Assembly: GCA_032158295.1 (NCBI GenBank)
Contig: CM063247.1
Span: forward strand, 22,452,112 to 22,516,111
Reading direction: 5' to 3'
Length of the DNA: 64,000 nucleotides
Origin: Pycnopodia helianthoides
Lineage: Eukaryota > Echinodermata > Asteroidea > Forcipulatida > Asteriidae
Positions 1-12,558 of this stretch are shown in pieces. The translations under genes and the position numbers were made by a program. The notes under the pieces were generated by a model. That model had not been told where the DNA came from, did not search any database, and saw nothing but the letters and a program-made list of their open reading frames with translations. Positions within the stretch are counted from its first letter, which is position 1. Every line of letters begins with the position of its first letter.

Positions 1-654
1 ACAAAATGTCCTAAATGTTGGTTGTGTTTTATATATATATATTTTTTATTATTTTTTGTGTAGGTTTTCAGATACCGTTTTTCCCAAATATGACTTCAGT
101 CCAGAGGGAAATATTCAAAAGAATAAAATGTTTTTATTACGGACTTCATACTCGGAAAGCTTTCAGACTAAAGTCAAACAAATATTGGTTTTTATCTTTA
201 CCAATCCTGTATAGGACTCTTACACCATTACATTGTGAGCCCCTCTTTTATCTATTGATCTTTTAATCTCGTTTATTTATTTAAAGTTGTCGAAAATAAA
301 CCACGGCTAAGGGCCTTCCCTTTTATCATTTTTTGTGTGTGTTTATCTTCTATATGGCTGTCGCGAATAGTTGTGCCTTAAGTCTTAAATGCTTTATGAT
401 GCAACCGGCCGGTTTAATAAAAACGTACCTGGAACCATATTGACATAGACCTTGAAGATTAAATACAGTGTCAAAAAAAAACAAAAAAAAACATCCCAAA
501 ACAAAACATTGGTGCATTCATTGATATTTTCCTTCCTCGATTTCTTTCTCACTCATTCCTTCATCAATACTCTTTTCACTAAACCCTTGCATTTGATTTT
601 CTCTTATTTCTTACTCTTTTCTTTCTATCTCTTCACTCTCTACTGCTCTCTCTA

Positions 655-1020
655 GCTACAATCATCTTCCTCTCTCTCTCTCTCTCTCTCTCTCTCATCT
701 TCTCTCTCTCTCTACTCTCCTCTCTCTCTTCTCTCTCTTCATCTCCTCTCTTCTACGTCCTCTCTCACTCTCTTCATCGTCTCACTCTCTCTCGCTTTCC
801 TCATCTCCGCATCTTCCATATACCGTCTCTTTTTCTCATTTTCTTCTTCCCCCGTCTATCTCGTCCTCTATAAATGACTCTCCTCATTTCTAATTCTCCT
901 TTTCATCATCTTTCTCTTCTTTTATTACTGACGTCTCTATCGTCATGTCCTTCCTTCCTCCTTCCCCCATCCATAATCATCTCTCTCTCGTCTTTATTTA
1001 AAATCTCGATCTCTCTCCCT
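655..1020. repeat. CT-rich polypyrimidine tract with (TC)n microsatellite
   Basis: The + strand is almost purely pyrimidine over roughly 365 bp, with an uninterrupted TC run at about 669-696 and several shorter CTCTCT blocks. The short frames across it are serine- and leucine-rich low-complexity translations and are not genes. Confidence 0.85.
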
Positions 1021-1221
1021 TGTGCTTGTGCCTTAAAGGTACTTTGTTTTCGTACGTCATACACGGTGCAGGGCTTTATAGATGCCCCGCGATGCAGAAA
1101 TGCATGATGGATTTGTCAATGGAATAAAAACACGATGGCCTCACCCTTGTGAAGGTCTGAAATAATAAGAACCATTAAAGAGAATAAATACAAAGACCTG
1201 CCAAGTTGTCTGCAACGCAGT

Positions 1222-1245
1222 AAAAAAAAAAAAAAAAAAAAAAAA
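1222..1245. repeat. Poly(A) run of about 24
   Basis: Uninterrupted A run. It could be the tail of an old retroposed sequence, but no element body or flanking duplication was identified. Confidence 0.8.
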
Positions 1246-1420
1246 GTATGGTCGTATGTTAAGGAAAAAACTATATTATATTGTTTCACATATCGGTCCC
1301 AGTTTGGGAGTATCAACACACGCTGGCACGCACCAAAAGTGAAATCAGGGATTTCGAACTGTCCCCATTTTATTTGTAGCAACGGCTCTTATTAATTTTT
1401 CTTTTACATACTTTTAAACT

Positions 1421-1816
1421 GAAGACCTTCATCCAACCGGGAACCATTTTGGTTTAGGTCCCAAGTTTGATTGTGTACCGTTACCCACACGCAAATACTA
1501 CTAGATATTTCCAGTGAGCTTGGAAACTGCCCAAGACAAGAGCCGAAACTTGCCCCAAAACGGTCGGAAAGAACATGTTTTGATTGTGGGATAAAACTTT
1601 TGAACGGAGCTTTATAAACTGAAGACCTTCATCCAACCGGGAACCATTTTGGTTTAGGTCCCAAGTTTGATTGTGTACCGTTACCCACACACAAATACTA
1701 CTAGATATTTCCAGTGAGCTTGGAAACTGCCCACGACAAGAGCCGAAACTTGCCCCAAAACGGTCGGGAAGAACATGCTTTGATTGTGGGATAAAACTTT
1801 TGAACGGAGCTTTATA
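1421..1816. repeat. Tandem duplication, two ~196-bp copies with 200-bp period
   Basis: Copy 1 (1421-1616) and copy 2 (1621-1816) both run from GAAGACCTTCATCCAACCGG to GAACGGAGCTTTATA. They differ at only a handful of substitutions, among them CACACGC versus CACACAC, CCAAGAC versus CCACGAC, and CGGAAAG versus CGGGAAG. This indicates a recent duplication. The two short antisense frames here are matching shadows of the two copies. Confidence 0.93.
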
Positions 1817-3099
1817 ACTCCTTTAAAGATAAATACCCCTTTACCCTCGGGTAGAGATCTATGTTTGAGCATTACTCGTAATTGAAGACTTTATCTTGAC
1901 CCTGAAGCTCGAATTCGTAGCGCGGACAAATCCCTCTGTCACTCAGTTAAACAGAACTTGAGTTAAGCAGGTTAGTAAGGGTTGGGTTTAGAACAAAAAG
2001 TAGAAACAAAAGAAAAAAAATGCAAATTTCGAAAATCAATTCTCTTTTGAACTTACTTACTTTCAAACTGACCTAATTAAGTTCGAAAGCAAATAAATGT
2101 TTTTTTTTTGTAAAGGAAGTTTTTACGTATTGTACTCGAACGGGCTCTTTTTGTCTTTCTTTTGAGCCACCAACAATGCAACCATAAACCAACCTGTAAT
2201 TGTTTTTTAAGGAAATGCACTGGCATGGGTTTTCCTATTCAATATTTTCGTTTTACTTATTTATTCATGCTACTACTACCTTTTTTTTTTTTGCATTTAT
2301 TTTCTCAATAAATTTGTATATTGAATTTAAACCAAATAACCCAACCGTAACCCAAATACAACTCCATTACAGACCACTGAATGCATGTCACATGAATTCA
2401 TTTGTCCATCACAAATTTTACACAACAAATAAACACCAACCCAGTGGTATGAAAGGGGGCATCCAGGATGTCAAGACTACCTTAGATGAACAATACAAAC
2501 CATAACACAGAATAATAACAACACAACAAAAAAGAAACGGGGCATGCTATTTTTCAACTGCTTACCTATTATTTCTCGTCCATTAATGATGTTTTACCTA
2601 CTGAAGAGGTGGACCCTTTTTAGAGATAAATATCCACCATAAAATCAAGTCTTAAATACAAAATATTGTCCGTCTGCCATTTTAAGTATGATTGATTGAT
2701 TTTGCTGGTACCACTTTCCATAAGGCAGTGAACAAATAAAATATCGGAAAACAAAGAATCAACAAAATGCTTTATAAACATTTGAGTATATCGCATCGGG
2801 ATACAATTAAATTAATGGTTTTGTTTTGACATTCAGACATATGTTGCTTCCACAGAAATCTACAGCGTGACCAGTACCCAGTACTTCTTCCGTTGCAAGT
2901 TTTATATGCAAAGTGCCCGGTGGAAATATATAAAATGGATTTTGCTGAATGCATTGTTCAAACTCATCATCAGCGTACTTTGCCGATTTCTATTTGATTG
3001 TCCACGCTTAACAAATGCTGACTGTTTGATGTGGCTGATTACTTACCCCCGTCTACCGTCTTCCCTGTGCTTCTCCAGCGTGCCATTCAAAATCGCAAG

Positions 3100-3466
3100 T
3101 TAATGACATTTTCATTTTGCCGGTGGCCACTCATGACGTAGTTAGGATACTGGGGGCGGGCTTTACCGGTCGAAGTAAAATCAATCGAGTCAGGAGCTTG
3201 AGCCTCACTCGTCACAGCGGATAGATACCTGACGGGTGCTGTGAGGAACGGATCTTCAGTCTTGAAGAAACGAACTATAGGAACATCACCTTTCTGAAGT
3301 GAGGGTTAACGTTTGGCAGACCGTCGCATGGCACCAAAGTTGCTGTGTCGGGCAAGGGCTCGCTCCCTTTACAATTCCTGACTTTCGGTGATACAGATCA
3401 AAATTGTCCCGACTAAAAAAACCTGCTTTGTTTATTGCTTCTTTCAGCCTTGATACAGAACCAACC
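3100..3466 (+). promoter_or_regulatory. Candidate promoter and 5' leader of the receptor gene
   Basis: This stretch is more GC-rich than its surroundings. It holds a GC-box-like GGGGGCGGG (3152-3160) and a CRE-like TGACGTA (3134-3140). A TATA-like TATAAAAT lies further up, near 2930. Just before the start codon, a pyrimidine-rich run ends in TTTCAG at 3442-3447. That could be a splice acceptor, in which case the leader here would be only 19 nt and the true promoter would lie further upstream. Sequence alone cannot place the transcription start. Confidence 0.3.
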
Positions 3467-3913
3467 ATGACTGAATCGCAAGTATTTGTCACGGATATCG
3501 CTACGACAGTGGTAGAGGTGTTTGGACCAACCAATCTGACCAGCTTGTTCGACAGCACCAGCTCGTACAGTGGCCCCTGCACCGACTCCAACGCCTCCCT
3601 CGGGGATGGGGTCTCTCCGACCGGGACGGTCCCCGATGAAATGCTGTTCCCGAGTTCCTTCGAGATCCCATTCCGGATTGTCACACCCATCATAATGGCC
3701 ATCATCTCCATCATCGGGCTAGTGGGCAACGGCACTGTCCTCTGCATCATCTTCAAGTACCGAGAGATGCAGAACATTACCAACTATTTTATCGCCAATC
3801 TAGCGCTGACAGATGTCGCAATGCTGGGCATTTGTGCCATACCCACGGCGGCTAATCTAGCTGGAATGAAAATGGAGGAGGGCCTGTGCAAGGGTGTTAA
3901 CTACATGCAGTTT
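3467..3913 (+). CDS. KISS1R-like: Kisspeptin receptor-like GPCR, coding exon 1 (N-terminus to start of TM3)
   Basis: First coding exon of a class A neuropeptide receptor at the cell surface, residues 1-149 of 397. The start is the first in-frame ATG; the frame is closed upstream by TGA at 3389-3391. The extracellular N-terminus (about 68 residues) has N-glycosylation sequons at N23 (NLT) and N42 (NAS) and no obvious signal peptide. TM1 spans about 69-97 with the GN motif (N88 = N1.50). TM2 spans about 105-132 with NLALTD (D116 = D2.50). C141 at the top of TM3 is the usual disulphide cysteine. The exon ends at NYMQF, followed by a strong GTAAGT donor (3914-3919), phase 0. The string TNYFIANLALTDV and the ending CKGVNYMQ resemble KISS1R/GPR54; this assignment is from memory of the family. 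A galanin or allatostatin-A-like receptor is the alternative. Confidence 0.9.
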
Positions 3914-4395
3914 GTAAGTAAACGCAATTTAAATTGTTATTGAAATGTAATACCTGTCTGTACAGTTTGTGGATTGATAGAGTCCCATTTAGCTCTGCAT
4001 GACTTTCAATTTGATCTATACTACAGTGCACTACAGTGCACTACACAGGGGGAAGAGTCGCTCCTAGGGCTAGGGGTTCGATCTGCTTCTCACTACGCCT
4101 GTATATGCTGCATGCACATTAATTTCAATCATCACAACTTTAAGCATGTACTACAGAAAGAGTAAAACAAAATATTAACAACGATATAGGTTTTCGGCTG
4201 TTATCCGAACACCTAAAAAAAGAAACAAAAACAGATAAAAACAAATTCCACACATTTTTACACAGCCGCAAACAAAACACCGAATCGAACTTGTTTTAAA
4301 GTGAAGTACAGTTATGGAATGCCTGTACTGGTAATGTGCTAAAATCAAGCCCGTTTTTGAAACAGCAGAGGGGAAACGCAGGGATAAGCAACTAT

Positions 4396-5710
4396 TTTGC
4401 CCCAGTTTCCCAGTTTCTTCACAGAGCATAAATGTTGTAATGAAAACTCGGAGTAATACACGATTTAGATGCATCAAGTAAAACACCGGTGGCATTCACA
4501 TGAGGTATCTTGTGGTTAGACATACCTAAGATGCGTAATTGTTTTGCTTTAGCGTAAAAACCAAAAAGGATAATAAAGATAAGTCTGCATTTGATTCACT
4601 TGAACGAAAAAAAACTCAAAACGATGGGGATAACGGGGGGGGGGGTGGTGGGCTGATTTACGAGCCCTTTCTTAAAACAAAGAAGTATCGTTCCCCACAT
4701 TGTTCTGTGTAATTCTCTATTGAAATCCCGGACAGGATTTTGTTTGTCTCGGTTTTAAAAAGAGAACAATATCGTAACAATGGTAGGTCTCAAACCGCAT
4801 TAGTATTATGTACCGGTATAGGATGCCTTAAAGATTAATCTAAAGATGATGTTCCACATGGATTTTGTAAATTATTTTCAGGGAAATGAGACTTAAAAGG
4901 GGCTCATTTTTAACCGCAAATTTTCATTTGTGTTAGTTTAGAAATTTACAGCCTAAATCTATCATTAGCCTATGGTCCGAAAATTGCTATCGAAACAGGA
5001 CTTTAAAGCAACACATTTTTCGTTTACCATTTTCTCCCCCAAGTTGTACAAAACATGCTCAATATTTTACAACATAATCTGAAGACTAACTATATAATGT
5101 ACATTTTATCATTGTTATAAACTAAGACAATATTGTAAAAGAAGACGGCTAATTTTAGGATAAAAAAAAATCGACCATATCGTCGTTTTGGCTGGGTTTG
5201 ACGAACACAATCTATCCCCTCCTCTTTTTTTAGCAGGGTTTGAAGAGCAAAGGATAACCAAATATCTCGCTCCTTATTTCGGCTTGAAAGTTTAGATGGA
5301 AACAAACAGAACCCAAATTAACAATTATAGCACCAGTAATGTTAGTAATACAAATATTGATAACAGTAACAAGCTGGTCAATGCTTTTTTTAAACGCGTA
5401 AAGAAAGGGCGCTTTTTAAAACATGGAACGGCCACACTTTACTACACGCAATATGCTATCTGTCAGATTGGCAGAATGACAGTTCGACTGTTTTGGGTGA
5501 ACTTTTCAAGGCTTTTAGTACGTATGTTTCCACACTGAAATTAAAACGAATGTGTACCCATTAGTTGGCACAAATGGACCCATCGTGTGCAATTGATTTG
5601 GTGATAAACACATTTCGTACCAATGTTGCCCCAGTTTCTTCACGGAGTGTAATTGTGGTAAATGGGAACAAAATACAAAAGTAATAAACGACTAGATGCA
5701 TCAATTAGAA
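4396..5710. repeat. Diverged duplicated segment, two copies ~1.2 kb apart
   Basis: Copy 1 (about 4396-4485) and copy 2 (about 5622-5710) share TTGCCCCAGTTTC, a TTCTTCAC-GAG block, GT-AATG/GT-AAATG spacing and AGATGCATCAA in the same order and orientation, with several substitutions and small indels. Both lie in intron 1. The family is not recognised. Confidence 0.6.
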
Positions 5711-7027
5711 ATAATCCTACGAGCTCATTGAGGTCCAAAAGCAATGAGTGTACCACTTACATGTCAACCTGACATCCAAGGATGCATACGGGGGTAATTT
5801 GTCAATTAGATTGCCAACTGAAAATCGATCGAATTCCCATCCTACCGTCACGAGAGAAAGAGAGGGGGAAAAAATCAACCAGATTCGCTTCTGGCGTACC
5901 TACATTGAGAAGGAACGAAGATCCTTTTTTTTAATCATGGAGCCTGTCATTCGCTAAGTTCGACTTATGGTAAGTGGTTACTCATTCTTGGGTCTTGTAA
6001 AACATGGTTGTCGATTGAACATGGTTCTTCGCTATGGTGCAGCGCGGCGTGCCTTCTGGTATTGTCTGCAGATTATACCCTTGCGCAGAAACGGGGTCTT
6101 GGCATTCCTATTGAGCCTGTAATTGCGTAAACTCTTTACTGTTTGAATTCTATGCTGTGTTTGTTATGGTTCCAATCCGTACAAAAAAGAAAGAAAGAGA
6201 GAAAAGAAAGAAGAAAACAAGAGTGATTTGAGTTTTCTCGAAATATAGAGCACAGACAACAAAGAGAGAAGAATACATTGTTACGTTTTTTTTTTTCCTT
6301 TTGCGAAGTCAGTTTCCTCAAGACGGTGATACGTGTGTTCCCCCACATTGTGATAATATCATTACGATCAACTAAACATTGACTCAAAAGCTGAACGGTA
6401 CTGCATAAGCGGTGTCGGGAGCTTGCTATTTTGTTTGGAATCAAAACACACAAAAACCGAACTCGCCTTTCTGTTATTCACCAGCCTTCATAAATGGCAC
6501 CATATCATGTTATCGTTTGTGGGATAATGTATCGGGTTAGAATAACTCCTGCCCTGTGTAGATATGACAGTAAGAATGGATGCACACTTTCCCGCCAAAC
6601 GGTTTCATCTCCGATCCGTATTCATTGAAAGCAATTAGGCGTTCTTGCGTGAGAACTCCAATGTTAAGAAAAGCTCACAAATCGTTGCTTTATTCTGTTT
6701 TTTCCTTTTTTTATTTCTTTTTTTTTTCATTTGTGTTTGCAAATTTCAAGAGGCAATTGCTTTTAAAAGAAGATTTTTGACCAATTTGGTTCAAAAGATT
6801 CAAAGGAAATTTCTTGACCATTTAGCTTCAAAAGAGGTGACCCTGACTCGGTTTTAAACTACCGATTACACGGGCATAACAAAATAATATAATGAATGAA
6901 ATCGATAGCCCAAAATACAATGAGGCGTAGACGGTGATCTTGAAACTAAGACCCATTGTTATCTCTTGTGCAGCTCGATAAGAACTGATTGTCATAGAAG
7001 TACATTTGCTCTGTCCTCATGAAAACG

Positions 7028-7060
7028 TTTTTGTTGTTGTTGTTTTTGTTGTTGTTGTTG
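7028..7060. repeat. (TTG)n microsatellite
   Basis: Two blocks of TTG repeats separated by a T run. It precedes a T/C-rich stretch ending TTTCAG at about 7086, an acceptor-like sequence with no coding support after it. Confidence 0.8.
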
Positions 7061-8931
7061 ATTTTGTTTTTCCCCTTGTAATTTCAGAACACAGCATTCT
7101 GTCATTGCATACCCGCGATGGTGGGCTGTTATTTTGACACGAGTCACTGGTGGAACATTATACAGCCGTTTGCTTTATAACATAGCGTGGAGGAAGACTG
7201 TCCGGCAAATAAAAATGTAGAGTGGCTGGCGTTGCACTCAATTAGGCTGAACACATCTACTCGTATATTATTATATATGATTATTCTCTGTCATCTCAAG
7301 GGCCCATATAGGCAGGGGTACAAGTGTGGGTGTGTGTGTCCATCTGATGCGAAATGCTTTACCATATACATTGGATGGAGATACAGCGCACCAGCAGGTT
7401 TGAAGTGCAGATTTCGAAATAAGAGGTTTCACGCAGTCTGAGTGATATCTAGGTCGACACAGATAGGCTCATTATAATTATATCACGCATGTGGGAATAA
7501 AGCCTCTACAATGTGACTGTAAGCGGCAAAAGAAGGGAGCTTAAAGTTCCTTCGTTGATGTTTCCAACACTTGTGTTTCCTATGCATGGTTGTGTTAAAA
7601 AAAAATAATTGCTTATTTTAAAGTGCAATTCTAACATTCTAAGACTGCAACACAAAAGAGTTTCGCTTCGAGGATCAAGCCTTTTTATTTAGCGGGTTAC
7701 CAACGTTCCATCGTCTTCAACTAAATCCCAGAACAAAAGTGGCACCCCCAATGTTCAGTTTGCGTGTTAATACACTGGAGTTTCTGATTCACAATGTTGG
7801 CCAAGTTCTGACGGCTTTGATTGGCATGTCAGAACTAGAGCACTCGGTCATTTGTCTAGTCACCCTTTTAGTGTTTCCCGAAACCCTAAATTCCATTGTG
7901 AGAGTACTGGGTTTCCTCATTTAAATGGCACACCCATTAGAGAATCAGCTGTGTAGTGGCTGTCAACGAAAACTTAAACGGGGAAGCGACACTGGATGAG
8001 TTGACCTGTCCGGGGCTTTACGCTACGCTCCGTATCCTTTTGCAAATTGGCCTGAAACCTTCCATTATGGGGGCAAGATCTCGCATTATGGTGTCTCTAT
8101 TGACGACACTGTACGCAACATCTCCACACCGTGGGGGAAATGTGATACAGTCACAAAAGCCCCCAATGAAATGCATCCACTTTTCGCGAACCTGCAAATT
8201 GTCCCCGACACAACCGCACCGAGAAGCTGGGATATAATGTGGGTTAATACCCCCCCCCCTTCTTGGAGCATCCCCCGCTCTTCTTTATCGAACTGTCCTC
8301 TAAAAGGGGATTCCTCTGACCAGAATTGCAAGATTAAGCACGAATGAAACTATATGAGAACGTTTTATCACAACATGCCCCCCCCCCCTCTCTCCACAAG
8401 AGAACACTTCGTAGCTACACCTTTCGCAAGATGTCTTAATGTTTTTGAACAAATTACTTCAAATCTCAATTCAAAAAACGACATGCCCGTTGACATTAAT
8501 ACAACCAGATGTGTGTTGCAATTTGTTCACCCTTCCCGTATCCAAGGGCCCTTCCTTTCACAGTTTTGGGGATCTATTTCGAAACATTAAACACACATTT
8601 TCCTTGATAAACAGAAGCATATTAAAAACAAAGTTTTACTATAACGCAAAACACACTTCCATTAAATTATCGGTTAGGTTGCACACAGGGTTACTTATAG
8701 TTAGGTTGGTGTAACGCTAACTTCGTTGAATCAGAGATGATTCAACTTCTCGAATTAACTTCGCTTGGGAAATTGAGTTTTGTTTTTCACAAACCAGCTG
8801 ACATGACATACCAAACAGTTCCCCAAGGCCGAACAACCACACATTCCAAATACATGTAAACAGAAATCACCTTACATGAAGATTTTAATGAGTAAACCAA
8901 ATAACAAAGACAGACAAGCGACAAAATCAAT

Positions 8932-9945
8932 AACGACAACGGCAACGGAAAGCAACACCCCAAAATATAATGACATTGGCAGCAATGACAGCTAAAGCAA
9001 TCTCACTAACAGCAAGGTATCGACGACAACGACAATGAAGACGACAACGACAACGACAACGACAATGAAGACGGCAACGGCAACGGCAACGGCCACGGAA
9101 ACGGAAACGGAAAAAATAACGTCATCTGTAACGGCGACGGCAACGGCTCGTAAACGGCAACAACAACGAAAACGGCAACGTCAACGGCAACGGCAAACTA
9201 TGACAAAGATAACGACAATGGCAAAGACAACGGCAACGGCCACGGAAACGGAAATGGAAACGGAAACGATAACGGCAACAGTACAATCAATGTCACCAAA
9301 ACGGCAACGAGAATGACGACAGCGGAAACGGGAACGGCATTGTCATCAGCCACTGCAGAAGCAACGTCATCAACAACTGCAACGACAACAGCATCTGCAA
9401 CGGCAACGAAAAAGGAGTCGATAACGTCATTTGCAACGGCAACGGCAACGTTCGTAAACGGCAACGGCAACGAAAACAATGACAGCGTAAACGGAAACGG
9501 AAACGTCATCAGCAACTGCAACGGCAACGGCATCAGCAACGGCAATGGCAACGAAAACGGAAACGGAATCGGTAACTTCATTTGCAACGGCAATGGCAAC
9601 GCTTGCAGACGGCATCGACAACGGAAACGACGACAGCATCAGCGGAAACGTCAACGTCATCAGCAACTGCAACGGCAGCGGTATCAGCAATGGCAACGGC
9701 AACAAAAACGGAAACGGAATCGGTAACGGTATTTGCAACGGCAATGGCAACGCTTGCAAACGGCAACGCTTGCAAACGGCAACGAAAACAACGAGGCGAA
9801 AGCGGAAACGTCAATGTCATCAGCAACGGCAACGGTACTGACAATGACAACGATAACAACAATAGCAACGGCAACGAAAACACAAACGACTAAGACAATG
9901 ACAACGACAACAATGAAAACAAAAACAACAACAACAACAATTGCC
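8932..9945. repeat. Hexanucleotide AACGGC/AACGGA satellite with ~150-bp higher-order repeat
   Basis: About 1 kb built from degenerate AACGGC, AACGGA, AACGAC and AACAAC units. In the second half a longer period appears: the string TTTGCAACGGC recurs at 9431, 9581 and 9732, and GTCATCAGCAACTGCAACGGC recurs in variant form at 9505 and 9656. Because the unit length is a multiple of three and lacks stops, overlapping open frames of 80-137 codons appear on both strands. They encode only Thr/Ala/Asn/Gly or Val/Ala/Leu runs and are not credible genes. Confidence 0.9.
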
Positions 9946-12384
9946 GCAGCAGGGAAAACATCACATTGAAACATTGCCACTACGTTGCTTTCAAAATATA
10001 CACTCCTTTAACAAAAAAAACGTATTAGCCAGACCAATGCACATGCATCTATTTTTATTTGCTGAAGTTTGCCTACTTGGTTTAACATTAAGCCATCACA
10101 AATAATTACAAATGCTGTTCCTCACTATATTTGTGCTTATTTATAGGAAAAAAATAGTACTTTGTTATAGTACCGGCCTCTTTTCCTCAATTAAACGGAT
10201 GAATCTGGTTAGCGCGGTATGTGGCAGCTCACTTAGGGCGTGTGGTGCAGATGGTTCTTGTTCTTGCCACATTAAACAACAAAAAATACTCCCACATTTA
10301 ATAATGATAAAATTAAATTCACTTCAAATTATTTGTAATTCTTTCTGAAAGAACTTAATGAAATACGGCGCGTCATGATATTTGACATTTTGGTAGCACG
10401 TCGCAAAAACACGCTGTACGGCGTGTGGATGTGACATTTTTTATACGCGGCAAAATTGAGTAAGGAATATGTTTAGCCCCTTGGGGTATCACGTAGCGCG
10501 TGACTTTTATATTGTCGACAATCAAATTTAACAAGAAGCATTTCCTTTGGATAGCGTTATAGTTACCAGCCAGTTATGCCAGAGTCGCTGGTCTGCTTCA
10601 TAATCCTGTTGTTCGTGCTGAGTGATATACAATTGATTACTGTCTCCCAATTCATCAGTACCGCGCTAACATTTTGATTTTCAATTTCAAATGGTTTTGT
10701 TTGCAGGGGTGGGGGGGGGGGAGTAGACACAACGAAACCAAATATTTATATTACCACTTAAAATAAATAATTTAAGAAATTAGAAGTATCGTTTAATTAA
10801 TCGATATGGGAACAGACGTAAACTCGAATTTTTCTCGAGTGTATGGCAAATCTTTCACGGTTGTATGAATGTTGACGGTGCCAGTCACTGAGTCAAGGAG
10901 GCAAAACATGCAAGAAGGTTCAATGATAATGAACAAAAAATGAGGGCAGGAAACCTGGATTCAACATCGCAACGGAACGACCTAGACGCGTTTTTTTTTT
11001 TTCTATTACGTGAATGGAAATGTTCCGAGCTGAAGCATGACCATACTTGTACCCCTTGCCTGTTATGTTAAGAAAACAAAAATAAAAAATAATAACATGG
11101 CTGTCAAACTCAGCCGCCAGGGTAGTGTCTGGTGCCACTTGTTTGGAAGGCGAAGCAAGAAAACTGCCCCAGCCAGTTGTCAAACCCAGGTATAAACTTT
11201 GCTGGATAATGCGTCGAGAAACTACACTGGGGCCGTCCCGAGTGCGTTTGTACCTCACTGCCCCCGATTAAACTCGACCAAGGTTTATTGTATTACACTT
11301 TAACAGACGTTCAAATCACAACACCGTTTTAGTTCACACCAGCGGAGACTTCCCTTCAAAAAACTACCCACTTCCCCAAAGTAATGAAATTTTACCACCG
11401 CATCGTTGATTCCTCTGCCGTTGCTGAGGAACACTGTAAAAACGGTCTTTACCTTGGAAAAAAATAAAAAATTGCGACACCCGCGTGAGCCGCTGTTGTT
11501 TTAATTGATCAGGCGGTTGCTCTGAAGCCAATGTGATATTACGGAAAGCCCTATGCAAAATAACCGACGGCGAGCAATCTATTTCGTGTATAGGGGGTGT
11601 ACAGCGAAGACCCGTGTGAGCGTCTCGTGTGGTGTGCTCCCAAAGAAAAAGAAAAAAAACCTTTCATCGCATCTGAACATTTGATATTCTGACAACGAAC
11701 TGTAGAGAGAAGATTATATTCTCTCGTGTTTATAATTTCGCGGCCGCACCACGGATGTTTTTTCAAAGGTTAAACGCCAGAAGGGTCCCCCGGTTGTTAA
11801 GCCCCACGGTTCGCACTCTAAAGTGTGCGAGTATTTTGAATAATATTACGGCATGCTTGGTTGTGCAAAATCATGTTAGAGAGTTACAAAAGGCTGTGCA
11901 CAACAATGGAGACCGGCTATAAAGTTAGTGGATTGGCTTGTTATTAATAGCGGCCAGTGATGAATGCCGTCTATTTTAACAAAAGGGGTAATTTAATTTT
12001 GTACCCAGTTTCATTGAAAGCCACCGTATATTAAATTTAAAGAGATGAATTGAAAATGAAAAAAAAGTGATAATAATCCATTAGCCTTATTGAAAGTCAA
12101 ATTATTCAGAGCTGTGTCGAAAAGCTCTAAGGTGAAACGTATTGCGGTTGTTATAGCCCAACACAGCCACATGTGCTCCTTCCAAAGCACGGTGGAGACT
12201 GAGAGACCTACAAACAAGGTAATGAAGTGAGCGATTATTTTAGCTTTTCAGCCGTAGAATCGTCTCAGGTTTCTAATTGGTATTCTGCTGCTGCTTATCT
12301 GGTGCTGACTGATGCATTAACTTGTCATTTGGATGTGAGTGACCCCGATTCATCGATTAGGCCCTTAATAATCATCTCGACCTC

Positions 12385-12558
12385 GGCCCAATTTCATAGA
12401 GCTGCTTAAGCACAACAACATCATGTTTACCCGAATAAGGTTACCAGCCAGACTACCATGTCATATGTACAATTTGTGGCTGGTATCCTGCTCATTTCTG
12501 CTGAGCAGAAATTTGTCAAGCAGTATTTTCTGCTGAAGCAGCTCTATGAAATTGGGCC
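12385..12558. mobile_element. 174-bp MITE-like element with perfect 23-bp terminal inverted repeats
   Basis: The left end starts GGCCCAATTTCATAGAGCTG (12385 on) and the right end (12536-12558) is its exact reverse complement over 23 bp. An internal hairpin ATTTCTGCTGAGCAGAAAT lies at 12494-12512. There is no coding capacity, so it would be a non-autonomous element moved by a transposase supplied elsewhere. I see no clear target-site duplication. From memory, elements ending in this CCCAATTTCATAGAGCTGCT sequence are widespread in echinoderm and amphioxus genomes; no search was run. Confidence 0.85.

Larger units (their letters stand above)
1..3099. other. Upstream flank without a recognised gene
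   Basis: AT-rich sequence with a long CT-rich tract, a poly(A) run, a 196-bp tandem duplication and scattered short open frames. None shows a domain or conserved motif. The frame opening at 15-266 could be a chance frame or the 3' part of an exon of an upstream gene, since a T-rich run ending TGTGTAG precedes it near 62. I cannot support either. Confidence 0.5.

Noticed and set aside
3286..3783. 165-codon open frame on the minus strand
   Set aside because: It lies antisense across receptor exon 1 and its leader, with no domain of its own; a shadow of the real exon.
4044..4100. B-box-like GGGGTTCGATC
   Set aside because: No matching A-box or stems found; isolated word.
7082..7180. Possible extra receptor exon after TTTCAG at about 7086
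   Set aside because: No fitting donor or receptor-like sequence follows, and exons 1 and 2 already join in frame within TM3.
9035..9980. Overlapping 80-137-codon frames on both strands
   Set aside because: Translations of the AACGGC satellite; composition is only a few residues and every frame is open for the same trivial reason.
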